This document shows positions 25,646-33,542 of a DNA stretch of 64,000 nucleotides, in pieces. The notes below the pieces were generated by a model. That model ran no database searches, was not told where the DNA came from, and saw only the letters and a program-made list of their open reading frames with translations. Position 1 is the first letter of the stretch, and every line of letters starts with the position of its first letter. The stretch is from Paenibacillus sp. FSL R5-0345 (GTDB taxonomy: Bacteria; Bacillota; Bacilli; Paenibacillales; Paenibacillaceae), in NCBI RefSeq assembly GCF_000758585.1, contig NZ_CP009281.1, forward strand, positions 6,696,001 to 6,760,000, written 5' to 3'. Both the position numbers and the translations under genes were made by a program.

Positions 25646-25739
25646 GAGCTCATTCTCCTCTATCATAAATTTGGTAGGCACTTTTCATTTGTTGCTATGA
25701 AATTGTCAAAGAGTAAAATTGATTTAGGACTTATATGTC

Positions 25740-26228
25740 CTACTTTTCGAGTGGGAATACGGCTATTACCGCGTCCTTATAGTTAAGGTAAGTGACTTCG
25801 TAGAACGTGATGCTTGTTCTCTCGCTGAAATCGAGGTCGAACAGCGACGTCAATTCTTTGACCAGCTCGGAAGAATAAACAACCGCTTTGGTTCCCGACT
25901 GTTTCAGCGTAAAGCAGGTCTCGTTATTTGGTAGCTTTGCGCCGACAGCAAATCCTTTCTCGTTTACACCGATCTGAATTTGTTCAGGGAACCCAATCTG
26001 TTCCATGACTTTGGCCGAAATCGTGAACCGCTTGCTATTTCCATCTGCATTCACGAGAGAGCAAACACCTGGCCTACCGTTTCCTTTACTTTCATGGGTT
26101 GCAGCTATGGGCTTAAAGTTGAGATCCTCGAAGGATTCTGTTTCCTGCCCTACACTCGCCACTTCTTCCGTATTAAGTTCTTCTGTTTCAAACTGTACCG
26201 TTACTGTTTCTTCTGCATGGTTTGTCAT
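25740..26228 (-). CDS. Hypothetical 162-aa acidic protein of the cassette core
   Basis: A soluble acidic protein beginning MTNHAEETVTVQFETEELNT. The first 45 residues are glutamate-rich and likely disordered, and a compact beta-rich domain follows (NGRPGVCSLVNADGNSKRFT). It could bind nucleic acid, as AbrB-like or ssDNA-binding proteins do, but no signature is decisive. The start follows GGGAGG by 9 nt. It is the first intact gene of the leftward run leading to the primase, so it may be the first gene of the replication operon. Confidence 0.55.
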   Translation of the reverse strand: MTNHAEETVTVQFETEELNTEEVASVGQETESFEDLNFKPIAATHESKGNGRPGVCSLVNADGNSKRFTISAKVMEQIGFPEQIQIGVNEKGFAVGAKLPNNETCFTLKQSGTKAVVYSSELVKELTSLFDLDFSERTSITFYEVTYLNYKDAVIAVFPLEK

Positions 26229-26321
26229 TTCGTGTTTCCTCCCAGAGTGAAAGTTTGTTGTTACTGCTTCTAACACTTACAAGTGTATCTAGTTCTACCT
26301 ATTTTCGCGTCCCAACCCGGT

Positions 26322-26365
26322 CTTGAAACTTTTCCTTGACAAAATCTTAAGATTTCGTTTCAAGT
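26322..26365 (-). promoter_or_regulatory. Candidate operator (CTTGAAAC inverted pair) upstream of the core operon
   Basis: CTTGAAAC (26322-26329) recurs inverted as GTTTCAAG (26356-26363), about 26 bp apart, around an AATCTTAAGATT palindrome. It lies about 100 bp before the 162-aa protein start and could hold the core operon's promoter and control site. Confidence 0.35.
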
Positions 26366-26455
26366 GTGTATTGAGTGGGTCTTTCGAGAACTAGAGTAAC
26401 ATCCGAAACAGGAAGCGCACGAACCAAAGAACTGCTGTACGTTTTCCTTGACAAC

Positions 26456-26487
26456 GAAAAAAAGCCGTGCATATTCGCAGCGGCTTT
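26456..26487 (-). terminator. Terminator of the 176-aa protein gene
   Basis: Minus-strand stem AAAGCCG/CGGCTTT across a 13-nt loop and then TTTTTTCG. Confidence 0.75.
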
Positions 26488-26502
26488 AGCTTCTTGCAAA
26501 TT

Positions 26503-27033
26503 CTATTGGTTATCAATTCGTTTCTTTAGCTCTTCCTTCCATTGTCCCATGGCGGGGTTGAGCCTTTCGAGTAGTTCGATTCGGTCTTTGGCAGGGATTT
26601 GTTGGTATAAGTCTACCAACTCCTTTACATTCTCCAGCGTCTTCTCGAACAGCGCCTGGGATTGCTCCAAGGCAAGCTCATTGGCAATAGCTTTGAACTT
26701 TGACTTCGCAGGCTCTTCAATTGTATCGATGTAGGAAAGAAGCTCCTCTTGAAATTGGAGCGATTCCTCTACCGTAATGTTACCAGACTGTTTGAGCGTC
26801 TTTTGTAAGAAAGGACTATCGATATGGCGAATCGTCCAGACTATGAAATCAGCCAATTCCTTATCAAACCATACCTGTCCTCGGCTGTCTCTTAGGTTTT
26901 CCTCTTGTTCACCGAGTAGATTGAGAATCTTACTGAATAGGCTGCGTACTGTTTTTTCCTCGAAGCCCTCGACTTGTTTTACTACCCATGGCAGATTGAA
27001 TCGTTCCACTTTAGTCTCTTCTTTTTTAGTCAT
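26503..27033 (-). CDS. Hypothetical 176-aa helical protein
   Basis: An all-helical, charged cytosolic protein with likely coiled coil in its C-terminal half (LEQSQALFEKTLENVKELVD and then RIELLERLNP). No family is recognised. The ATG at 27033 is supported by GGAGG 8 nt upstream; the longer frame to 27099 is unlikely. It is a single-gene unit with its own terminator, between the cassette core operon and the small membrane-protein gene. Confidence 0.6.
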   Translation of the reverse strand: MTKKEETKVERFNLPWVVKQVEGFEEKTVRSLFSKILNLLGEQEENLRDSRGQVWFDKELADFIVWTIRHIDSPFLQKTLKQSGNITVEESLQFQEELLSYIDTIEEPAKSKFKAIANELALEQSQALFEKTLENVKELVDLYQQIPAKDRIELLERLNPAMGQWKEELKKRIDNQ

Positions 27034-27212
27034 ATATGAAGCCTCCAATGCTCTTGTTGATAACCTGATTATAGCTTTATGTAAGGGTTGGGACAACAAG
27101 CCGAAGCGTCTTATCCAATAAAGTTCTTATCCAAAAATACCCCGTAGAATACGGTTATTTCACAAAGGATGCACAAGTATATATACATATTAAAATTGTT
27201 ATCTGAGGGAAG

Positions 27213-27246
27213 AGAAAACCCCGACCTAAAGAATTCGGGGTTTTCT
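27213..27246 (-). terminator. Terminator of the 146-aa membrane-protein gene
   Basis: AGAAAACCCCG pairs perfectly with CGGGGTTTTCT across 12 nt, and the second arm supplies the U-rich tail. Confidence 0.8.
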
Positions 27247-27256
27247 GAAAATAGTT

Positions 27257-27697
27257 TTACTTATTCAGCTTTAATCTGATTTTGGGGTTTGCATCGCTCA
27301 CCTCAATGTCCGTATCTATGCTGTAATTCTTTAACATTGCCACAACAAGAATAACCGTCAGCGCTACAATAGCTGTGATGATAACTGTTTCAGTGATACC
27401 CAAGAAACCTGCTTGTGGCTGAACAGAAGGGTCCTTCTCCAGCAACTCCAGCTTGTTTTTAACCTTGTAGGCTCTGCCCACGTTTTCTGCCAGCTCTCCT
27501 ACGATGATGATGGTACCGTATCTCTTACTTACGGCATCCTCCAGTTCTACCTTAGTGCTGACCGTGACTTGCCGATCTGAGAATGTCAGTGCCTGACGAA
27601 ATCGCCTGTTGTCCTGTTTCTCTGCTCTTCTCACCGCTGCTTCCGCTTTTGTCATGTCTATCTTATTTCTCAGCATGTCAAAAAAAAGAATTGCCAA
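27257..27697 (-). CDS. Single-pass membrane protein of unknown function
   Basis: This 146-aa protein starts at TTG (27697), with GGAGG 8 nt upstream. The N-terminal 85 residues are basic and soluble (MTKAEAAVRRAEKQDNRRFR). One membrane helix (TETVIITAIVALTVILVVAM) is followed by a short charged tail. The topology could place a small helical domain in the cytosol. No family is recognised. It follows the stalk-domain/ankyrin gene by 90 bp on the same strand and may be coexpressed. Confidence 0.55.
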   Translation of the reverse strand: MAILFFDMLRNKIDMTKAEAAVRRAEKQDNRRFRQALTFSDRQVTVSTKVELEDAVSKRYGTIIIVGELAENVGRAYKVKNKLELLEKDPSVQPQAGFLGITETVIITAIVALTVILVVAMLKNYSIDTDIEVSDANPKIRLKLNK

Positions 27698-27787
27698 GTG
27701 CTACGCCTCCGTTCTACTATCTATTATTTATAGATTCCCCATGTCCTTTAGAAGCGACATGGGGACTTCTAAATTTATAAAGACTGG

Positions 27788-29185
27788 TTACTTCGTAGCA
27801 GCTTCCAGAAGAGTTAGGATGTCAGCATATCCATTATCCCTTGCCGTACTTAGAGCAAATTCATTTGGAACTGCACCTGCTTGAAGCAGCAGCTTCACGG
27901 TTGAAGCTTTTCCACTGTATGCTGCTGAACTAAGTGGTGACGTAAAGGAATAGCCTAAATTTGGTTCAGCACCCTGGGACAGCAGATATGTGACGATTTC
28001 GTCGTTGCCTTTAAGTGCTGCTGCCATCAGCGGGGTCCGGTTTTGGGGTAGAGCGTTAGCATCGACATGGTTTGTTCCGACTAGACGCTTTACTTCGCTA
28101 AGCACTCCGTCCTCAGCCGCCTGCACGAGACCCATCTCGCCTGTGTAACTCGTCACTGTGCCTTTATCCAGACGCGCCTGTGCCTCATCGTCAAACTCAA
28201 TGGCCTGACCTTTGCCGCGATTGGCCTGTAACTGATACTCTTCTAAAGCAGTAAAGATATTACCGGCTATGAAAACTGTTACAGGAGAATCATACTGAAC
28301 GCCAAGACGATTGAGCACACTGATTTGAGACTTGCCTACAGAAATTCCCACCATTTCGATGACATCTTCTTTAGCCAGCTTCTTAGAACCGGCGTAGAAA
28401 ATCTGGAAGAACAGGCCACCGCTTTCATTCTCTCCATAGGCCATAGTGGTGATCTGTCCATTTTTTGCGGTCAGTTCCTGTACGTCAAAGATTCGGATTC
28501 GACTAACCTCAGTAATTGTGGAGCTGTACTGGGCTGGATTCTTTGACATATTAGCTGAACTTACCTGTTTAGCTTTGTCGTAGAGAGAGAACTTGTCCCG
28601 ATTAGTCGCAAAGAACGCGTCACTGTTACTCTCCAGAATCTTATAGGTAGCATCTGGCATCTTGACACCTGTCGACGTTTCGCTCTTTATCGCATCCCGC
28701 ATGACAGTGGCATAGCCTTTGTACACGCCGCTATCCGCTTTCGGAAGCTGGGATTTGTCAGTTGAAATGAGGACGGAACGAGAAGTGCTATCCCACTCGA
28801 CCTTCTCACCAAGGGCTTCACCGATGAAGCGTAGCGGCACCATTGTACTTCCATTTATGATTTGTGGAGCAGCGTCCAAAGCCACTTTGGTTTCTCCGAT
28901 CCAAGCGCCCTTCCAACCAATCTGTAGGCGGATGGTCTTGTCATCCTTTGTAGCATCGATGATTTGCTGCTTGCCATCCCACTTAACCGTTGCACCTAGT
29001 GCCTCGAAAATGGCTCGCATGGGAACCAACGTTGATCCGTCCTTGATGATTGCCGATTGTTCGAAGGTTTGTAGTTTTCCTTTCAGATACACGTTAATCG
29101 TGCTGTCTGCAAGAGCAGTCCCAGCTTGTGCGAGCAGCATTGTAGCGACGGTAAGAGTAATGATGATTCGTTTTTTCATTTGCAT
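27788..29185 (-). CDS. Exported protein with copper-amine-oxidase-like stalk domains and ankyrin repeats
   Basis: A 465-aa secreted protein. It has an N-terminal signal peptide (MKKRIIITLTVATMLLAQAG, cleavage after ALA). A copper-amine-oxidase N-terminal-like domain follows, with its two sub-repeats STLVPMRAIFEALGATVKWD and STMVPLRFIGEALGEKVEWD, common on Paenibacillus surface proteins. A middle region follows, then ankyrin repeats (RTPLMAAALKGNDEIVTYLL, about 385-460). The start at 29185 follows GGAGG by 9 nt. The protein probably binds a cell-wall or extracellular partner. It is divergent from the XRE regulator, which may control it. Confidence 0.8.
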   Translation of the reverse strand: MQMKKRIIITLTVATMLLAQAGTALADSTINVYLKGKLQTFEQSAIIKDGSTLVPMRAIFEALGATVKWDGKQQIIDATKDDKTIRLQIGWKGAWIGETKVALDAAPQIINGSTMVPLRFIGEALGEKVEWDSTSRSVLISTDKSQLPKADSGVYKGYATVMRDAIKSETSTGVKMPDATYKILESNSDAFFATNRDKFSLYDKAKQVSSANMSKNPAQYSSTITEVSRIRIFDVQELTAKNGQITTMAYGENESGGLFFQIFYAGSKKLAKEDVIEMVGISVGKSQISVLNRLGVQYDSPVTVFIAGNIFTALEEYQLQANRGKGQAIEFDDEAQARLDKGTVTSYTGEMGLVQAAEDGVLSEVKRLVGTNHVDANALPQNRTPLMAAALKGNDEIVTYLLSQGAEPNLGYSFTSPLSSAAYSGKASTVKLLLQAGAVPNEFALSTARDNGYADILTLLEAATK

Positions 29186-29288
29186 TGATAGATTCCTCCG
29201 TTAGGTCTGATAAAGTAGTATAAAATAATATAAAACATGATTCGGTAATACTTTAAAATATAGTTAGGGCATTGTAACCACACTAAAA

Positions 29289-29348
29289 GATGTTATTTAT
29301 GCCATATTTATTATCTATGGATGTTATATTTTAGTCAAATAACATTTG
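29289..29348. promoter_or_regulatory. Repeated ATGTTAT operator-like motifs between divergent genes
   Basis: ATGTTATTT (29290-29298), ATGTTATAT (29321-29329) and the inverted AAATAACAT (29337-29345, inside the palindrome CAAATAACATTTG) lie between the stalk/ankyrin gene and the XRE regulator gene. This looks like an autoregulatory site. Confidence 0.5.
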
Positions 29349-29402
29349 TAGTGTGTTAAGTCTGAGAAGCCCCTCAGGTAAGATTTTCTTGAGGTGGTAT
29401 TT

Positions 29403-29741
29403 GTGTCTGATGTGGTGAAAAGAGTCGGAGAAAGGATACGTCGGCTGCGCAAGGATAAAGGATTATCCCAAGAGCAGTTAGCGGAATTATCCGGTTTACA
29501 TACGAATTATGTGGGTCAGGTGGAGCGCGGGGAGAAGAACCTGACGATTGAGACATTGCAGAAGGTTGTTGTTGGGTTAGGTGTGTCGTTAGAAGAGTTC
29601 TTTCGATACCTTGATCCGATGAAGCGTAAGGATACTTTGGGACAGATTGTGGAGATGCTGTCGGAGCGTTCTGCGCAAGACCAAGTAATGGCCTTGAGAG
29701 TGCTACAAACCGTATTAGATTGGGAGAAATCAAAGAATTAG
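29403..29741 (+). CDS. XRE-family (SinR-like) transcription regulator
   Basis: This 112-aa repressor has one helix-turn-helix in its first 65 residues (RIRRLRKDKGLSQEQLAELS, then HTNYVGQVERGEKNLTIETL). A short C-terminal helical region probably dimerises. The initiator is GTG at 29403, 5 nt after GAGGTGG; the open frame upstream starts inside that site. It is divergent from the stalk/ankyrin gene, with repeated ATGTTAT motifs between them, which suggests autoregulation. It may be the cassette's regulator. Confidence 0.85.
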   Translation: MSDVVKRVGERIRRLRKDKGLSQEQLAELSGLHTNYVGQVERGEKNLTIETLQKVVVGLGVSLEEFFRYLDPMKRKDTLGQIVEMLSERSAQDQVMALRVLQTVLDWEKSKN

Positions 29742-29791
29742 AGTTAGACATTGGGTTCCTCGGTATACTAAGACAACAGGAGATGATATTA

Positions 29792-30097
29792 ATGACAACT
29801 GAAAACGATATGCACGGTGAAAAACCTTATATTGATATTAATGAATTGAGCAGCTTCGTGTCTCAAAAAACGTGTCATGATGCTGACCTGATTGAAACTG
29901 TTATTGGTTACTCAGACGAGTACATTAACAACAAAGAAGAAGATGAGAATGGCGAGGTTCATATTGATAATGACGAGCTCATAGTTCATATTTTAAAACA
30001 GCAGGACATTGCTTTAACTGAGAAAGAAGTGGAGGAAATACTGGAGGCAGAGTTGGAGTTTTTAGAGATAAAGGGCATTGCTGTTCCAGAGGAATAA
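29792..30097 (+). CDS. Hypothetical 101-aa acidic protein
   Basis: An acidic protein (MTTENDMHGEKPYIDINELS at the start, then NNKEEDENGEVHIDNDELIV). It looks mostly helical. GGAG 9 nt before the ATG at 29792 supports this start, not the longer frame that overlaps the regulator gene. It lies 50 bp after the XRE regulator on the same strand, so it is probably in its operon; acidic partners of regulators are common but this is conjecture. Confidence 0.6.
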   Translation: MTTENDMHGEKPYIDINELSSFVSQKTCHDADLIETVIGYSDEYINNKEEDENGEVHIDNDELIVHILKQQDIALTEKEVEEILEAELEFLEIKGIAVPEE

Positions 30098-30110
30098 AGT
30101 ATTCCGTCAT

Positions 30111-30371
30111 TTAGTCGACTATAGGCTTGCTGTCCATGTATCGGGCTGCGAGTCTTTTTTCTATTCGAACAAGTAGCAGTTCACGATCCAACTTGACTTG
30201 AATCTCGTGCATTGCGACAACGACCTCATGAACGGTCGGGAGATGAATCGGCCCGTCCTTTTTGAAGAGCATCTGAAGCACAGTGTCTATGGTCTCGGAA
30301 CAGGTCTCGATACGGTTAACCAGCGTATCCTCACTTTTTACGAGTGATTCGTAATTGGATCTATTCTGCAT
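30111..30371 (-). CDS. Hypothetical 86-aa protein
   Basis: A small helical protein (VNRIETCSETIDTVLQMLFK) with a strong AAGGGGGTG ribosome site. It follows the 125-aa ORF on the same strand by 6 bp, so the two form an operon. No family is recognised. It ends convergently to the acidic ORF, 13 bp away. Confidence 0.6.
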   Translation of the reverse strand: MQNRSNYESLVKSEDTLVNRIETCSETIDTVLQMLFKKDGPIHLPTVHEVVVAMHEIQVKLDRELLLVRIEKRLAARYMDSKPIVD

Positions 30372-30377
30372 TAGATT

Positions 30378-30755
30378 TCACCCCCTTTCCTTATGTGCGG
30401 CTTCATGTGCTTCCGTAGAAACATAGAACGGTACATTTAATTGAGAGACCCAGCCTAGCGCTAGTTCAATTGGGCTCCCCTCCATTATTGGAGGTCCATC
30501 TGCCCACTCTTCCTCTCGGGCAAATTGAATTTCGGTCGGGGTCAATAAGACATACATATCGGTTCCGTCAAAATATGGGTTAATGGATTGATCTTCATGA
30601 AAAGTTAGGGCTACCCGCAGCTTAAGAATCAATGGTTGATGGCGCTCTAATTTTTCATGTTCCATTGCAGCCACCGCTAAAATGTGAATCGTATCATCAG
30701 AATTAAATGATATTTTGAGAAAATCCAAAATTCTTTGCTGCTGTTCCTTGTCCAT
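30378..30755 (-). CDS. Hypothetical 125-aa protein
   Basis: A small cytosolic protein starting MDKEQQQRILDFLKISFNSD. The region YFDGTDMYVLLTPTEIQFAR suggests a mixed alpha/beta fold, and the C-terminus is His/Glu-rich (TEAHEAAHKERG). AAAGGAG lies 11 nt upstream of the ATG at 30755. It is the first gene of a two-gene unit with the 86-aa ORF. No family is recognised. Confidence 0.6.
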   Translation of the reverse strand: MDKEQQQRILDFLKISFNSDDTIHILAVAAMEHEKLERHQPLILKLRVALTFHEDQSINPYFDGTDMYVLLTPTEIQFAREEEWADGPPIMEGSPIELALGWVSQLNVPFYVSTEAHEAAHKERG

Positions 30756-30790
30756 AGTAGTTAGGTCTCCTTTTAAGTGAGAATACAAAA

Positions 30791-30819
30791 TACCCCTATT
30801 CGCTGTTGGAATAGGGGCA
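30791..30819 (-). terminator. Terminator after the methyltransferase gene
   Basis: TGCCCCTATTC pairs with GAATAGGGGTA (one G-T/T-A mismatch at the base) and is followed by TTTTG on the minus strand. Confidence 0.7.
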
Positions 30820-30988
30820 TTCGTTGTTGATACTGGGCTTTATTGTAGATAATATTTCTTTCTAGTTGAGTTTTGCTTACCTCCATTAGTGCATTTCTGT
30901 CGTATCTACAATTATTATATCTAAATGAAAATCCACTTAAGACGATAAAATAGTAGACCCATGGTTGGGAGTAACGTATGAGTCTATT

Positions 30989-33109
30989 CTATAATTCCTT
31001 TTTTTTAGTATCCATCAAACCACAGAAATTTGAGAGGGAAAGTATCTTGGAACGATATTCAATAGGATAAAAGGAAAGATATTTGTTTGGCACAACTAAT
31101 GAAACGTTACTTAACTCCATATCTTCCAAGGTTTTAGCACTCATACCTTTTTCTAAAGTTACAATAAATAGCGGAGGTCCTTCAGGATTTAAGTAATCCC
31201 TCCAATTCTCTTTACATGTAACTAGCGAAAGTAAATTCACTTTTTCATTGTTATTACTTATGAATCTAAATCCACGTTTTTTCGAAGTCACTACTTGGAA
31301 TTCGTAATTCAATTTTGACTGCTTAAAGATAAAGTCTAAATGGAATTGAAATGTCAACTCAGTTCTCAGTTGTCTGGTTTGTGCAGCTGTGGAGGCAAAC
31401 TCTAATAATAACTCGAGATCATTGAATGGCTTTTGGAGCTTATCTTGATATATACTTTTCTCTAATGATTTAGTTATCATGTACTCAAGTTCAATTAACT
31501 CGAGAAGTAAAGCATCAACATTAGTATTATCAATCTCCATATCTACTAAAGAATTAGAATTGAAATACAAGTTCTGTGCCTTTTGTGAAATCTGTCGTGG
31601 AGTGAGCATTTTGTTTGATACTGAATTAACAAGACCTTCATTTAGCTTGTCAGACAAGCCCAAGTCACTTTTTTCAATATTATCAATTAACCCATAATTA
31701 CCAACATTTTCAGTTGGAGATATTGAAAATGTTTCTAGGAAAGAATCAGCATCTTTTCCTGATAGCACATAACCTAGATATTCATCACTATTAACCTTAA
31801 TAAAAATTAAAAGATCGCCTAAATAACTATCGGAAAATAAAGGGAATTTTTTTCCGAAACGAGTTATTCTATATTCACTTCTTGACTTTTTACCATACCA
31901 CTTAAACATACTATCACTGTGTAAATCTAATTGCTCCCAATAAATTCTCACAGCTCTCTCTTTATTCACTTCTTTTTCTCCCGGTTTATCAAACAAGATT
32001 GACCAAGAGTCTTTTGGAATATATATTCCTGATTGATGAGATCCGGTTTTCCCAATATCGTTTGCTGAAATAAACTTATAGAAAAATTGTCCATATTGCG
32101 ATGCCCTAGCAATTGCTTCATCTCTATTATTATCATAAAAATACTTACTTCTATTATAGCTATCTACAACTTTCTTTGCTTTTAAAGCTTTAATCATACA
32201 TTCTGCTATTTTTTCAACTACCGGTACAGCTACTGAATTACCAAACTGCTTGTACGCAGCTGCATCGGAAACTACAATACGATAGTTTTCAGGAAACCCT
32301 TGCAATCTAGCACACTCACGTGGGGTTAACCGTCTTGGATTCTGGCCCTTTTGTGGAATTAAAATTTCTGAACCATCTTTGTAATATCGTGCGGATAATG
32401 TTCGCGTTGAACTATTAAAATCAACTAGCCCATAACCAAAACCATTTCCTGCTTTTTGGTGTTTTTCAGCATAGCTCTGAAGATATTTCCACAAGTTATC
32501 AGTCAATGTGTACTTTTCATCGACTTGTTGTTCTAATATCGAACTAACTGGAGGGCCTTGTTCAGGAAGCGTAGGGAACTCGAATGCTATTGGATCTAAA
32601 AATCCAACTAAGTATATACGCTCTCGATGTTGGGGCACTAATCCCTTAGCATCAAGAATCGCATCATACACCTTATAACCCAGTTCCTTTTGCAGAACTC
32701 TCATAATCGTACGAAAGGTTTTATTATCATCATGAGACCTAAGGTTTTTTACATTTTCTAATAAAAAGGCTTTGGGCCTTTTAGCACGAATAATTCGAGC
32801 AATTTCGAAAAATAAAGTACCCTGTGTTTCATCTGCAAACCCATGGCTCCGACCTAAGGAATTCTTCTTAGAAACTCCAGCAAGACTGAAAGGTTGACAT
32901 GGGAAACCTGCTAAAAGAATATCATGGTCTGGAATTTGCTCAGAAGATACATCACGTATGTCACCTACTGGTCTATATCCAAAATTGGCTTCATAGGTCT
33001 CCTGTGCCTTTTGGTCCCACTCGGATGAGAATACACATTTACCACCCTGTTTTTCAAAGGCAATACGTATACCACCTATTCCAGCAAATAAATCTATAAA
33101 CTTAAACAT
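30989..33109 (-). CDS. C5 DNA methyltransferase fused to EcoRII-like N and C domains
   Basis: A 706-aa fusion. Residues 1-315 are a full cytosine-5 methyltransferase: motif [11 protein letters not shown], motif [10 protein letters not shown] (catalytic Cys near 71), [26 protein letters not shown] and GNSVAVP. Residues about 342-454 match the EcoRII-N effector domain ([18 protein letters not shown], then [13 protein letters not shown]). Residues about 519-699 match EcoRII-C. In the EcoRII-C part the PDFLFP site reads GFRFIS and AVKTTCK reads SLVTCK, so the catalytic Asp and Lys appear lost. ATG at 33109 follows AGAGGAAA. This part probably methylates and recognises DNA rather than cuts. It is divergent from the helicase operon; the recognition sequence is unknown. 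Confidence 0.85.
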   Translation of the reverse strand: MFKFIDLFAGIGGIRIAFEKQGGKCVFSSEWDQKAQETYEANFGYRPVGDIRDVSSEQIPDHDILLAGFPCQPFSLAGVSKKNSLGRSHGFADETQGTLFFEIARIIRAKRPKAFLLENVKNLRSHDDNKTFRTIMRVLQKELGYKVYDAILDAKGLVPQHRERIYLVGFLDPIAFEFPTLPEQGPPVSSILEQQVDEKYTLTDNLWKYLQSYAEKHQKAGNGFGYGLVDFNSSTRTLSARYYKDGSEILIPQKGQNPRRLTPRECARLQGFPENYRIVVSDAAAYKQFGNSVAVPVVEKIAECMIKALKAKKVVDSYNRSKYFYDNNRDEAIARASQYGQFFYKFISANDIGKTGSHQSGIYIPKDSWSILFDKPGEKEVNKERAVRIYWEQLDLHSDSMFKWYGKKSRSEYRITRFGKKFPLFSDSYLGDLLIFIKVNSDEYLGYVLSGKDADSFLETFSISPTENVGNYGLIDNIEKSDLGLSDKLNEGLVNSVSNKMLTPRQISQKAQNLYFNSNSLVDMEIDNTNVDALLLELIELEYMITKSLEKSIYQDKLQKPFNDLELLLEFASTAAQTRQLRTELTFQFHLDFIFKQSKLNYEFQVVTSKKRGFRFISNNNEKVNLLSLVTCKENWRDYLNPEGPPLFIVTLEKGMSAKTLEDMELSNVSLVVPNKYLSFYPIEYRSKILSLSNFCGLMDTKKKEL

Positions 33110-33192
33110 TATAGTTTCCTCTTTACTATTATGAAGTAATCTTGCAGCATAATATTTTATTTTAACACCCAAACCACATGCGAACAAGCGTT

Positions 33193-33387
33193 TTATTCTT
33201 TTATCTTTTCTTTCCATTTAATTAAATCTTGAATAATTTCTGCAAGGTCTTTATGGAACGGATAATTCTCTGTTATTTTCTCAAACTGATCTTCATCGTA
33301 TTGATTCCAATCTGTATTTTTCCATGCCTTATTAAGCTCGGTCATACTATCAATACACCCGTCAATATTTTTTATAAATTTTTCCAA
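33193..33387 (-). CDS. 64-aa acidic protein upstream of the methyltransferase gene
   Basis: A small, charged, helical protein that starts with TTG at 33387, with AGAGGTG about 10 nt upstream. It ends 84 bp before the methyltransferase start on the same strand. The composition ([20 protein letters not shown]) is soluble. The family is unknown; a controller or inhibitor role would fit its place but is unproven. Confidence 0.45.
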   Translation of the reverse strand: MEKFIKNIDGCIDSMTELNKAWKNTDWNQYDEDQFEKITENYPFHKDLAEIIQDLIKWKEKIKE

Positions 33388-33542
33388 CTAAAACACCTCT
33401 ATTCTTTGTATTCATTATGTATATAATATCACTCAAAACAAAAATGTGGTAAATGGAAGAAACAGGTGACGGAGCAGATGAAATGTATTATCCTATAACT
33501 GGTAGAAAATAAAAAATTCCTTTTATTAGGGCGGAAGCTAAA
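33388..33542. promoter_or_regulatory. Divergent promoter region of the restriction cluster
   Basis: About 155 bp separates the minus-strand 64-aa/methyltransferase unit from the plus-strand SNF2 operon. It is AT-rich; no controller-box repeat is clear by eye. Confidence 0.45.
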
